From positions 62,001 to 126,000 of the forward strand of contig JAEUUP010000072.1 of NCBI GenBank assembly GCA_016787525.1: a DNA stretch of 64,000 bases, written 5' to 3'. Positions 54,645 through 63,203 of this stretch are shown in pieces; the first letter of the stretch is position 1; each line of letters begins with the position of its first letter. The translations under genes were made by a program, and so were the position numbers. The DNA is from Saprospiraceae bacterium (GTDB lineage: Bacteria; Bacteroidota; Bacteroidia; Chitinophagales; Saprospiraceae). The notes under the pieces were generated by a model, which was not told the origin of the DNA, searched no databases, and was given only the letters and a program-made list of their open reading frames with translations.

Positions 54645-57600
54645 ATGATGTTAAGAACGACTACAAGTATCGTGCTGCTGCTGATGGCAAAACTTACCTT
54701 TGCTCAAACTTGGCTCGAATTGAAAGAGCAAGGAGCGAACTATTATCTTGTCAAAGAAGCCTTTGACCGTCAGTACTCACCTGAGAGAATTAAAGAAATC
54801 AGTAAAGAATTGCGCAAAGAAGTGCAAAACCCGAGTCGTGTTACTGACAAATTTGAGAAAGAAATGGAAGGTGTTGTACATTTCAAACGCTGGTCAAACT
54901 GGATTGAACCGCGTGTCCGTGAAACAGGTGGCCGTATCGAAATGGTCTCCAATGCCTTAACGAGAGCTATTGCAGAACAAAAAAGAGAAGTCGCCAACCG
55001 TGCAGGTGCTAATTGGACATTGATCGGTCCCAAAACAACACCTGTAAGCGGTGGCAATGGCCGTGTGAATGCTATCCGTGTGCATCCGACCAATACGAGT
55101 ACGCTTTTTGCATGTGCACCCGCAGGTGGCTTGTTCAAATCAACGACAGGTGGCAGCTCTTGGACACCGATTTCGGACGCAATTGCTGTATTAGGGGCAA
55201 CAGATGTGGCCTTTGACCCTGCAAACCCTAATACAATGTATTTGGTAACAGGCGATGGTGAAGCAGGCGATGCTTCTTCCACAGGCGTTTATAAATCAAT
55301 AGATGGTGGCACAACTTGGACTATTACAGGTTTGTCGTTTGCGAATAGTAGTCGCCGCTTATTGTCTAAAATATTGGTAAACCCCACAAACGGAGCTATT
55401 ATCGTGGGTGGTAGTGCAGGGATTTACCGTTCAACAGACGCGGGAGCGACTTGGACACAAACTTCTACAAAATCAGTTCGTGATTTGGAGTTTCAACCCA
55501 ACAACCCCTCAGTAGTTTTCGCAGGTGGTTATAGTACAACAGGTTTTATGCGCTCTGCCGATGGCGGTGCGACGTGGACAACAATCACCTCAATTCCCAC
55601 AACAGGTATTATGCGGGTAGCTGTTGCCGTAACCTCACTTGACCCTAACTATGTTTATTGTTTAGTGGGCAACAATACAGATTATGGTTTTAAAGGACTT
55701 TATCTATCCATTGATGGTGGTTTGACTTTTACATTAAAATCATCAACACCAAACATCCTTGGTTGGAATGCAGCGGGCAACGATGCTGGTGGCCAAGCTT
55801 GGTACGATTTAAGTATCGCCGTTGACCCCTCAGTAAAAACGACAATTTACACAGGGGGCGTAAATGTTTGGAAGTCAACGACTTCAGGTGCATCTTGGTC
55901 TTGCATAGGACACTGGTCAGGTAGCGGTGCGCCTTACGTTCATGCCGACAATCACGATATGATGTTCGTAGGCACATCTCTATGGGTGGCCAACGATGGC
56001 GGCGTTTTCACGACAAGTAATGGTGGCTCGACATGGACGGACAAAAGCTCAAACTTGCCAATTGCTCAAATGTATGGTTTTGGACAATCAGCAACCAACG
56101 CAAATATATTAATCGGTGGTCATCAAGACAATGGTACAAATTTAACTACTAATGCAGGCACATCATTTTCAGAAGTTTTAGGCGGCGATGGTATGTTGTG
56201 TTTTATTGATAAAACGAATAGTAACAACGCTTACGCTTCCATTTACTACGGTGATTTGTATCGTTCTACCAACGGAGGCGCATCATTCAGCTATATTTAT
56301 ACTGTTCCAGGTGGCGATTGGGTCACACCTTGGATGCAAGACCCTGTGGCTGCAACGACACTTTATGCAGGTGGTACTTATGTTTATCGCTCTACAAATA
56401 GTGGTACTGGTTGGACTGCTCTCAGTTCTGCATTGAGTATCGGGACTATACTCAGACTCGATGTAGCACCCTCAAATAACCAAAACATCGTTGCCTCATC
56501 CAGTACTCGTGTTATCAAATCCACAAATGGTGGCACATCATGGACAGAAATAACAACAGGATTACCTGCGGGTATTGCCATTCAAGCTGTTCGTTTTTCA
56601 CCAACAGACCCCAATAAAATCTACGTTTGTTTGGCGACTTATGGCGGCAATTCACTCTATTGTTCAACCGATGGTGGTTTGACATGGGCAAGCATTTCCA
56701 CAGGCTTGCCAGCCATTCCAACCAATTGTCTGGCTTTCCAAAGCAATGGGGACATGTATTGTGGAACAGATTTGGGCGTTTATTATCGGTCAGTAGGTAC
56801 AACAACTTGGACAGCATTCACAACAGGCATGCCAGGTGTGCCTGTGACACAGTTAGACATCTTTGTACCAACAGGCAAATTGCGGGCATCCACTTATGGT
56901 CGTGGTCTCTACGAATCACCACTCAATAGTGTCAATGCCCCCCCCTCAGTAACATTGACCTCACCAGCATCTGGTTCAAACTTTTCAGCCCCTGCAACCA
57001 TCACTTTAGCAGCAACCGCGTCTGACCAAGATGGCTCGATAACTAAAGTTGAGTTTTTCAATGGTACAACTCTTTTAGGCACTTCTACTGTTGCTCCTTA
57101 TGGTTTCACATGGTCGAATGTAGCTGCTGGCACTTATTCTTTGACAGCAAAAGCAACTGACAATAGTGCCAATACCACATCGTCAACTGCAGCTACTGTC
57201 ACAGTGAGTATTCAAAATGATGCGAGTATTACAGCGATAGTTGCACCGACAGGCTCAATCGCTACGACAAGTGTGACCCCCTCAGTAACGTTGAAGAATT
57301 TTGGTTCTAATACGCTAACTTCTGCTCAAATTCTCTACAGAGTAGATGCCAATGCCAATTCGACTTATAATTGGACCGGTAGCTTAGCAGCAAATGCGTC
57401 ACTTAACGTTACTTTGCCAGCGATTACGGGCTATGCCTCTGGCGCGCATACATTCACAGCAACAATAAATACAGTGAATGGCACAACTGATGCCAACACT
57501 GCTAATAATACAGCTACATCCTCATTTACATACTCAAACTGTTCAAACGATAACGAAACAGCCAATAATAGCGCGACAACTTGTCCTGTTATCGCTCTGA

Positions 57601-58235
57601 ATACAGCAAAAAGTTCACAAATTGGCTCTTCAACAGATATTGATTATTACAAATTTACAACAACAACCGCTTCGCCAAAGATAAAAGTGACCTTAACAAA
57701 CTTACCAGCTGACTACGATTTACGTTTATACAAATCTAAATCATCAACCAATACAGCTATCGGCTCTCAAGTTGCTGTATCGCAACTAAGCGGTACAAGC
57801 AGTGAAAGCATTGTTTACAACACTCCTACCGCAGGTGGAACATATTATGTGAGAGTGGAAGGTTATGCGGGGGCATTTTCAACAGCAGCTTGTTACAGTT
57901 TATTGGTGCAAACAAGTGGGGCTGCTTTTGCTGCACGTGGTATCGAGTTATCGGAAAAAATTGGCACAACCGATATTATTAAAGTTGAACAATTCTCTGT
58001 TTATCCAAACCCTGCACATGATGTCATTAATATTCGTTTCATTTCTGACGAAACCAAAGAATATAATTTGACAATGATAAATGCACTTGGAAAAACGGTT
58101 AGAACAATGAAATTGAACTATGAAGAAGGTGAGAATTTTACGACACTAACGACTGAAAATACGCCACAAGGCATTTATTTTATTAAAATATCAGATGGTA
58201 AAGAGACTTTTACACAGAAAGTCATCTTCGAATAG
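54645..58235 (+). CDS. T9SS type A cargo: sortilin/BNR-type propeller with Ig-like, CARDB, PPC and sorting domains
   Basis: A 1196-residue exported protein. Signal peptide to about residue 21. Then an N-terminal helical segment (to about 110), a VPS10/BNR-type propeller about 110-760 with Asp-box motifs ([32 protein letters not shown]), an Ig-like domain about 770-855 ([27 protein letters not shown]), a CARDB-like domain about 860-960, a pre-peptidase C-terminal (PPC) domain about 970-1080 (STDIDYYKF) and a type A sorting domain from about 1110 ([27 protein letters not shown]). Probably a surface hydrolase or adhesin-type protein; no catalytic motif is clear. Four 9-mers, all antisense and read PSV, two of them at domain starts. 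Confidence 0.9.
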   Translation: MMLRTTTSIVLLLMAKLTFAQTWLELKEQGANYYLVKEAFDRQYSPERIKEISKELRKEVQNPSRVTDKFEKEMEGVVHFKRWSNWIEPRVRETGGRIEMVSNALTRAIAEQKREVANRAGANWTLIGPKTTPVSGGNGRVNAIRVHPTNTSTLFACAPAGGLFKSTTGGSSWTPISDAIAVLGATDVAFDPANPNTMYLVTGDGEAGDASSTGVYKSIDGGTTWTITGLSFANSSRRLLSKILVNPTNGAIIVGGSAGIYRSTDAGATWTQTSTKSVRDLEFQPNNPSVVFAGGYSTTGFMRSADGGATWTTITSIPTTGIMRVAVAVTSLDPNYVYCLVGNNTDYGFKGLYLSIDGGLTFTLKSSTPNILGWNAAGNDAGGQAWYDLSIAVDPSVKTTIYTGGVNVWKSTTSGASWSCIGHWSGSGAPYVHADNHDMMFVGTSLWVANDGGVFTTSNGGSTWTDKSSNLPIAQMYGFGQSATNANILIGGHQDNGTNLTTNAGTSFSEVLGGDGMLCFIDKTNSNNAYASIYYGDLYRSTNGGASFSYIYTVPGGDWVTPWMQDPVAATTLYAGGTYVYRSTNSGTGWTALSSALSIGTILRLDVAPSNNQNIVASSSTRVIKSTNGGTSWTEITTGLPAGIAIQAVRFSPTDPNKIYVCLATYGGNSLYCSTDGGLTWASISTGLPAIPTNCLAFQSNGDMYCGTDLGVYYRSVGTTTWTAFTTGMPGVPVTQLDIFVPTGKLRASTYGRGLYESPLNSVNAPPSVTLTSPASGSNFSAPATITLAATASDQDGSITKVEFFNGTTLLGTSTVAPYGFTWSNVAAGTYSLTAKATDNSANTTSSTAATVTVSIQNDASITAIVAPTGSIATTSVTPSVTLKNFGSNTLTSAQILYRVDANANSTYNWTGSLAANASLNVTLPAITGYASGAHTFTATINTVNGTTDANTANNTATSSFTYSNCSNDNETANNSATTCPVIALNTAKSSQIGSSTDIDYYKFTTTTASPKIKVTLTNLPADYDLRLYKSKSSTNTAIGSQVAVSQLSGTSSESIVYNTPTAGGTYYVRVEGYAGAFSTAACYSLLVQTSGAAFAARGIELSEKIGTTDIIKVEQFSVYPNPAHDVINIRFISDETKEYNLTMINALGKTVRTMKLNYEEGENFTTLTTENTPQGIYFIKISDGKETFTQKVIFE

Positions 58236-58268
58236 AAAACAATCAACGAGTATATATGAGAGAACTAC

Positions 58269-58301
58269 CCCCTCAGTATCAATGTACTGAGGGGCGTTTT
58301 T
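58269..58301 (+). terminator. Terminator formed by two inverted copies of the 9-mer
   Basis: CCCCTCAGTA (58269-58278), loop TCAATG, TACTGAGGGG (58285-58294), then CG and TTTTT. Ten-base perfect stem, GC-rich, with T-run, 33 bases after the giant cargo gene. The two arms are exactly a pair of dispersed 9-mers in opposite orientation. Confidence 0.92.
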
Positions 58302-58379
58302 GTTTGTAAATAAATTACTCATTTAAAATTTTCTTTCAATCAAAAACAAATAACATCAAAAATTAACCGTCAATACATC

Positions 58380-58387
58380 TATTTTTG
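58380..58387 (+). promoter_or_regulatory. -7 box of the pseudouridine synthase gene
   Basis: TATTTTTG followed by CC, 30 bases before ATG 58418. Fits TAnnTTTG; no clear -33. Confidence 0.6.
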
Positions 58388-58417
58388 CCTCAAAATTCAT
58401 CAATTTAAAAAGTAGAA

Positions 58418-59140
58418 ATGACAAAACCCGACATCATATTTGAAGATGATCACATCATCGTTGCCAACAAACCTTCACAGTTGTTGACCATTCCAGACCG
58501 ATTTGACCCTACTAAACCCAGCCTTTATGCCGATTTGACCCAACTTTTTGGTAAAATCTTTATCGTACATCGCCTCGACCGCGAAACATCGGGTATTCTC
58601 GTTTTTGCCAAAAATGAAGAAGCCCATCGGCATTTGTCGTTGCAATTTGAAAATCACGAAACACAAAAAGTCTATTTAGCACTTTTAGATGGTGTCATGC
58701 ACCAAGATGAAGGCGCGATTGACCGACCCATCGCCGAGCATCCAGCCATCCCAGGCAAGATGATAGTCGCCAAAAAAGGCAAAGAATCGCTCACTTTGTT
58801 CAAAGTGACGGAGCGTTTCAAACACTTTACGCTTGTCGAAGCCGATATTCGGACGGGGCGAACGCACCAAATTCGTGTGCATTTTCAAAGTTTAGGTTAT
58901 CCCTTAGCTGTTGACCAATTGTATGGTCGTCGCAATGCTTTGTTCGGACATGATATAAAAAATAAATTCAAAGTTGGTAAATTCACAGATGAAGAAACGC
59001 CGTTGATAAAACGCACCTCGCTGCATGCTTTTCGACTGACTTTCAAGCACCCCCTCAGTAATGAACCCATGAGTTTTGAAGCAGAGCTGCCTAAAGATTT
59101 TCGTGCCTTGCTAAATCAGTTGAGAAAATGGGGAAAATAG
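58418..59140 (+). CDS. RluA-family RNA pseudouridine synthase
   Basis: A 240-residue enzyme that isomerises uridine in rRNA or tRNA. The catalytic motif is HRLDRETSGILVFAKN near residue 48 with the active Asp; other marks are PDIIFEDDHIIVANKPS, ADIRTGRTHQIRVHFQSLGYPLAVDQLYG and the C-terminal HAFRLTFKHP. The N-terminal S4 domain is absent, which points to the RluA or TruC subgroup rather than RluC/D. It overlaps the next gene by 13 bases, so they share a transcript. A 9-mer is antisense (PLS). Confidence 0.9.
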   Translation: MTKPDIIFEDDHIIVANKPSQLLTIPDRFDPTKPSLYADLTQLFGKIFIVHRLDRETSGILVFAKNEEAHRHLSLQFENHETQKVYLALLDGVMHQDEGAIDRPIAEHPAIPGKMIVAKKGKESLTLFKVTERFKHFTLVEADIRTGRTHQIRVHFQSLGYPLAVDQLYGRRNALFGHDIKNKFKVGKFTDEETPLIKRTSLHAFRLTFKHPLSNEPMSFEAELPKDFRALLNQLRKWGK

Positions 59141-60789
59141 ATTGGAATTATGGCATCATTGCAGTGTTGGCAGGGACTCTGTTTTTACCATTTTTGGGTC
59201 AAGTTCACTTATTTGATTGGGATGAAATCAATTTCGCCGAATGTGCCAGAGAAATGCTGGCGACAGGCGATTATCTGCGTCCACAAATCAATTTCAGTCC
59301 TTTTTGGGAAAAACCACCACTTTTTATCTGGTTTCAAGCCCTTTCCATGCATATTTTCGGCATCAATGAATATGCCGCTCGCTTTCCAAACGCCGTTTGT
59401 GGCATTCTGACCTTACTTGTTTTGTACAATTTGGGCAAAAATCTCTATGATAAAACCTTTGGTTGGTTCTGGGTTTTGAGTTATTTGGGGTCAATTTTGC
59501 CACATTTGTATTTCAAATCGGGCATCATAGACCCGTGGTTCAATCTGTTCATTTTTCTATCACTCGTTTTTTTAGTAAAATCAGAAAAAGAGCATAGCGA
59601 AGATTTACTTAGTGATTCATTCCTTACACACCGCACTGCGCTCATCATCGGAGGCATTTTTTCAGGTTTAGCTGTTTTGACAAAAGGTCCTGTTGGCTTT
59701 TTGATAGTCGCACTCACATGGTTTTTCAAGCTATTGGTTTTCAAGGAGTTAAGTTTTGCGAAGTTCAAACGTTTTTTCGTATTTGGTTGCGTGGCTTTGC
59801 TGACAGCTTTGACATGGTTCGGTGTTGAAATTCTAAAAAACGGAACTTGGTTTGTCAATGAATTTATCACCTACACCATTCGATTAGCAAAAACAGAAGA
59901 TGCGGGTCATGGTGGTTTTTTCGGCTACCATTTCGTGGTATTGTTCTTTGGTTGTTTTCCTGCTTCTATCTTCGCCTTACGTGCCATACTGAGGGGGTAT
60001 AATTTTTTCGGTGAAAACGTAGATTTTTCGCGTTGGATGAAGACCTTGTTTTGGGTGGTGTTGATTTTGTTCAGTCTTGTGCAATCCAAAATTGTGCATT
60101 ACAGTTCTATGTGCTATTTGCCTTTGACATTTTTATCGGCTTTGACACTCAAAAGCTATTTTGAAAAAGATACTAAAGTGACTCCTTGGGTGAAATGGAC
60201 GATCGGCATCGTAGGCATATTATTGGGGTTGATAGTAGCTGCTGTGCCTTTCATTGGGCAAAATATTGACATACTTAAACCATTGGCATCTAAAGATTTA
60301 TTTGCTCAAAAAAATATGGATGCCGAAGTATTTTGGTCGGGTAGGGAAGCGATAATTGGTTTGTTTTTAGTGGCAACAAGTTTGGCTTTCCCAATTGTAT
60401 TAAAAATGCGCGGTTTACTGAGGGGGGTATCTCATTTGTTTTTGTCAACGGCTGTTTTTGTACAATTAGTCTTGTTTTTTTATGTTGGCAATATCGAGGG
60501 TTATTCGCAACGTGCGGCTTTAGATTTTTATGAAAGTAAACAATCGGAAGACTGCTATGTGCGTACTTATGGCTTCAAAAGTTATGCGCATTTGTTTTAC
60601 AGCCGTTTGCGCCAGCCTTTGAATCCAAAGTATTTTAAAGAAAATGATTGGTTACTGAGGGGGGGAGATGTAGATAAACCTACTTATGTGGTGGCTAAAA
60701 TTGGTGATAAAACAGAACTTTCGACCATCGAAACCCTTGAGTTTTTATACGAAAAGAATGGATTTATCTTTTTTAGACGGAAAAGATGA
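59128..60789 (+). CDS. Glycosyltransferase family 39 (ArnT/PMT-like) membrane protein
   Basis: A 553-residue polytopic membrane protein. The periplasmic first loop holds FDWDEINFAECAREML with the Asp-Glu pair typical of PMT-type transferases, and EKPPLFIWFQALSM. About eleven or more hydrophobic helices follow, and the last about 80 residues are a soluble periplasmic tail. It moves a sugar from a polyprenyl-phosphate donor to lipid A, protein or another acceptor; the acceptor is unknown. Three 9-mers (59988, 60417, 60654) within 670 bases, all sense and read LRG. Confidence 0.88.
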   Translation: MGKIDWNYGIIAVLAGTLFLPFLGQVHLFDWDEINFAECAREMLATGDYLRPQINFSPFWEKPPLFIWFQALSMHIFGINEYAARFPNAVCGILTLLVLYNLGKNLYDKTFGWFWVLSYLGSILPHLYFKSGIIDPWFNLFIFLSLVFLVKSEKEHSEDLLSDSFLTHRTALIIGGIFSGLAVLTKGPVGFLIVALTWFFKLLVFKELSFAKFKRFFVFGCVALLTALTWFGVEILKNGTWFVNEFITYTIRLAKTEDAGHGGFFGYHFVVLFFGCFPASIFALRAILRGYNFFGENVDFSRWMKTLFWVVLILFSLVQSKIVHYSSMCYLPLTFLSALTLKSYFEKDTKVTPWVKWTIGIVGILLGLIVAAVPFIGQNIDILKPLASKDLFAQKNMDAEVFWSGREAIIGLFLVATSLAFPIVLKMRGLLRGVSHLFLSTAVFVQLVLFFYVGNIEGYSQRAALDFYESKQSEDCYVRTYGFKSYAHLFYSRLRQPLNPKYFKENDWLLRGGDVDKPTYVVAKIGDKTELSTIETLEFLYEKNGFIFFRRKR

Positions 60790-60802
60790 AAATTTATAAA
60801 CG

Positions 60803-60840
60803 AAATAAGCCACAGACTGATAGGTTCTGTGGCTTATTTT
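60803..60840. terminator. Bidirectional terminator between GT39 and permease genes
   Basis: Perfect 13-bp arms AAATAAGCCACAG and CTGTGGCTTATTT with an 11-base loop. Confidence 0.85.
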
Positions 60841-60861
60841 CATTTATAAAACAGCGATATT

Positions 60862-62301
60862 TTACTGCAATTTACTATTTTTTTGACTGTATCCGAAATA
60901 GACGATTAAGCCAAATGCCATCCATGCGAGAGCTGTCATCAGAGTGTATTTATCCAAAGCGATAATCATCGCAAAACAGATAATTGCACCGAGAATTGGA
61001 ACAAGTGGAACGAGTGGCGTTCTGAATGGACGCGGTTGGTCTGGGTCAGAACGACGCATGAGCCAAACACCCAAACTTACCAAAACGAAAGCCAATAGAG
61101 TACCAAACGAAGTCAAATCACCCGCCATACTACCTGGCAAGAATGCTGCTAAAATACCCGAAAATGCGAACAAAATCCAGTTAGATTTGTAAGGCGTGCG
61201 GAATTTTGGATGCAATTCTGAGAAAACAGGCGGAATCAAACCGTCTTTTGACATAGAATAGAAAACACGTGATTGACCCAATAACATGACTAAAATAACA
61301 GACGAGAAACCTGCTAAAATAGCCACTGTCACAGCCGTAGCCAACCAATCGTAACCTGGCATGTGATTAGAGATGGCGAAAGCAACAGACGCTTCTTTAC
61401 CAGCTGTTTTGAACTCTGTCCAGTTTGCCACGCCTGTCAAAACGTGTGCGAAAAGGACATAAAGAATCGTACAAACGGCTAAAGAACCTAAGATACCGAT
61501 AGGCATGTCTTTAGCAGGATTTTTCGCCTCTTGTGCGGCAGTTGACACCGCATCGAAACCAATGAAGGCAAAAAATACGATGGCTGCACCGCCTAAGATA
61601 CCACCATAGCCCCATTTGTTCCACTCCTCATGTCCTGCTGTGCCTTCTGGAATCATATAAGGTGTGTGGTTTGCACCATTGATGAATTGGAAGCCTACGG
61701 CAATGAAAATCAATACGATAGCTACTTTAATAAATACAATCACGGCATTTACAGAAGCTGATTCTTCAGTACCTTTTATCAAAAGCATAGATAAAAGCAA
61801 GAGAATGACAATAGCAGGCAGGTTCAAAATACCATGCACCCCGTCGGCATTCATTTCCATTGGGGAGTGACACCATTCGTAAGGTATCGCACCACCTAAC
61901 AATTTATTCAAGTACTCTGACCATGCAATTGATACGGTTACAGCTCCGAGGGCATATTCGAGTACCAATGCCCAACCGATAATCCACGCCACAAATTCGC
62001 CCATTGTTGCATAGGCATACGTGTAGGCACTACCTGCAATGGGAATCATTGCAGCAAACTCAGCATAACACAAACCTGCAAAAGCACAACCTACTGCTGC
62101 GACGACGAACGACAATGTAACAGCTGGACCAGCTGCTTCTGATGCGGCGGCAGCTGTTCGCACAAAAAGCCCTGCGCCAATGATAGCACCAATGCCCAAT
62201 GCTACGAGATTGAATGCACCGAGTGTTCTTTTTAAACCTCCTTCACTTGATGCTTGCGCTAACAATTGTTGTAGAGGTTTTTTTACCCATAAATTAGCCA
62301 T
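60862..62301 (-). CDS. APC-family amino-acid permease, CAT-like
   Basis: A 479-residue transporter of about twelve helices. Helix 1 region GAFNLVALGIGAIIGAGLFVRTA carries the APC Gly signature, with SLGAGLFV-type unwound segment; later GFDAVSTAAQEAKNPAKDMPIGI and MLLGQSRVFYSMSKDGLIP are typical of the cationic-amino-acid transporter (CAT/YfnA) subgroup. Substrate not readable. It has no 9-mer in 1440 bases, one of the larger empty genes in the window. It is well separated from the first permease in sequence type. Confidence 0.88.
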   Translation of the reverse strand: MANLWVKKPLQQLLAQASSEGGLKRTLGAFNLVALGIGAIIGAGLFVRTAAAASEAAGPAVTLSFVVAAVGCAFAGLCYAEFAAMIPIAGSAYTYAYATMGEFVAWIIGWALVLEYALGAVTVSIAWSEYLNKLLGGAIPYEWCHSPMEMNADGVHGILNLPAIVILLLLSMLLIKGTEESASVNAVIVFIKVAIVLIFIAVGFQFINGANHTPYMIPEGTAGHEEWNKWGYGGILGGAAIVFFAFIGFDAVSTAAQEAKNPAKDMPIGILGSLAVCTILYVLFAHVLTGVANWTEFKTAGKEASVAFAISNHMPGYDWLATAVTVAILAGFSSVILVMLLGQSRVFYSMSKDGLIPPVFSELHPKFRTPYKSNWILFAFSGILAAFLPGSMAGDLTSFGTLLAFVLVSLGVWLMRRSDPDQPRPFRTPLVPLVPILGAIICFAMIIALDKYTLMTALAWMAFGLIVYFGYSQKNSKLQ

Positions 62302-62416
62302 ATTTGGTTGATTTGATTTTAAAAATGACTGGTTTAGAAATTTAGTTTTTCAAAAAAGTTGATTAATGAACAAAAAAAGAAAAAAAAATCTGAGTCACAA
62401 AGTAATAGACAAAATA

Positions 62417-63055
62417 TTATTTGTTGAACAGTTCTTCTATTCCGAATTTGCTACAAATGGGGCACTTTTGAGCATCGTGACTGCGTGCAGGGCAGTATTC
62501 ACGTCCAAAAAAAATAATTTGTAGGTGCAATTTATTCCAACTTTCGCGTGGGAATAAGGCTTTTAAGTCCCCCTCAGTACGTTCCACATTTTTGCCATCG
62601 CTCAATCCCCAACGCCAAGCCAAACGATGAATATGCGTATCAACAGGAAAAGCGGGTACGCCAAAAGCTTGCGACATGACCACACTCGCCGTTTTGTGTC
62701 CAACGCCAGGGAGAGCTTCTAAGGCTTCAAAGCTTTGAGGGACTTCGCCAGCGTATTTTTCTATCAAAATCGTGGATAAATCGTGAATAGCCTGTGATTT
62801 TCGAGGCGACAAACCACAAGGTCTGATGATGTCTTTGATATCAGATACATCCAGTTGCACCATCTCAAAAGGTGTTGAAGCTTTTGCAAAAAGAAGCGGT
62901 GTCACTTGATTGACTCGAACATCGGTGCATTGCGCCGACAATAAAACGGCCACTAACAAGGTGTAGGCATCGGCATGTTCGAGAGGAATGGGCGTTGTGG
63001 GGTATAATTCGTCTAATATGCGTGCAATATTGTCTGCTTTCTCTTGTTTGGTCAT
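62417..63055 (-). CDS. nth: Endonuclease III-type DNA glycosylase
   Basis: A 212-residue base-excision repair enzyme. The helix-hairpin-helix EALPGVGHKTASVV carries the catalytic Lys and VDTHIHRLAWRWG the catalytic Asp. The C terminus has only three Cys in YCPARSHDAQKCPICSKFG, spaced C-x9-C-x2-C; the usual C-x6-C-x2-C-x5-C cluster of E. coli Nth is not present and the fourth Cys is missing. Activity as a lyase is expected from the HhH site, but the [4Fe-4S] cluster is doubtful. A 9-mer is read TEG. Confidence 0.92.
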   Translation of the reverse strand: MTKQEKADNIARILDELYPTTPIPLEHADAYTLLVAVLLSAQCTDVRVNQVTPLLFAKASTPFEMVQLDVSDIKDIIRPCGLSPRKSQAIHDLSTILIEKYAGEVPQSFEALEALPGVGHKTASVVMSQAFGVPAFPVDTHIHRLAWRWGLSDGKNVERTEGDLKALFPRESWNKLHLQIIFFGREYCPARSHDAQKCPICSKFGIEELFNK

Positions 63056-63094
63056 AATTTTATTTTTCTCAAAATTGTGTCATAGAATTTTGGA

Positions 63095-63102
63095 CAAAGA
63101 TA
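63095..63102 (-). promoter_or_regulatory. -7 box of nth
   Basis: On the - strand TATCTTTG followed by TCC, 40 bases before the start. Fits TAnnTTTG. Confidence 0.65.
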
Positions 63103-63203
63103 AACTTTTATCCGAAAAAACAGCATCATCAACAAAATGAGCGAGGCTGTTGCACAACCTCACTCACTTGTTTAGAAAAAATACTGAGGGGGGACTTGTT
63201 GAA

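Larger units (their letters stand above)
1441..63191. repeat. Dispersed 9-mer ACTGAGGGG, 64 copies (uptake-sequence-like)
   Basis: Exact copies counted by eye. First base on + strand: 1441, 2589, 3242, 4142, 4251, 6364, 7778, 11874, 12298, 13363, 15361, 15733, 17135, 18424, 19689, 20754, 21240, 23947, 27203, 28780, 29026, 31503, 32148, 33568, 41505, 42385, 46224, 49013, 51310, 51744, 54071, 58286, 59988, 60417, 60654, 63183. As CCCCTCAGT (- strand copy): 8623, 9668, 9890, 10301, 10688, 11145, 16195, 20300, 23781, 25447, 31096, 36988, 37945, 38402, 40094, 42044, 43079, 44634, 47073, 49843, 50692, 55505, 55826, 56942, 57278, 58269, 59051, 62570. Most copies extend to AATACTGAGGGGG: T precedes 33 of the 36 + copies and a fifth G is common. 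54 copies lie in genes and 10 between them. The repeat is directly visible; its function is inference. A few copies may have been missed. Confidence 0.95.

Noticed and set aside
1441-63191. The 9-mer as a HIP1-like methylation palindrome
   Set aside because: It is not a palindrome in any register and has a directional extended consensus.
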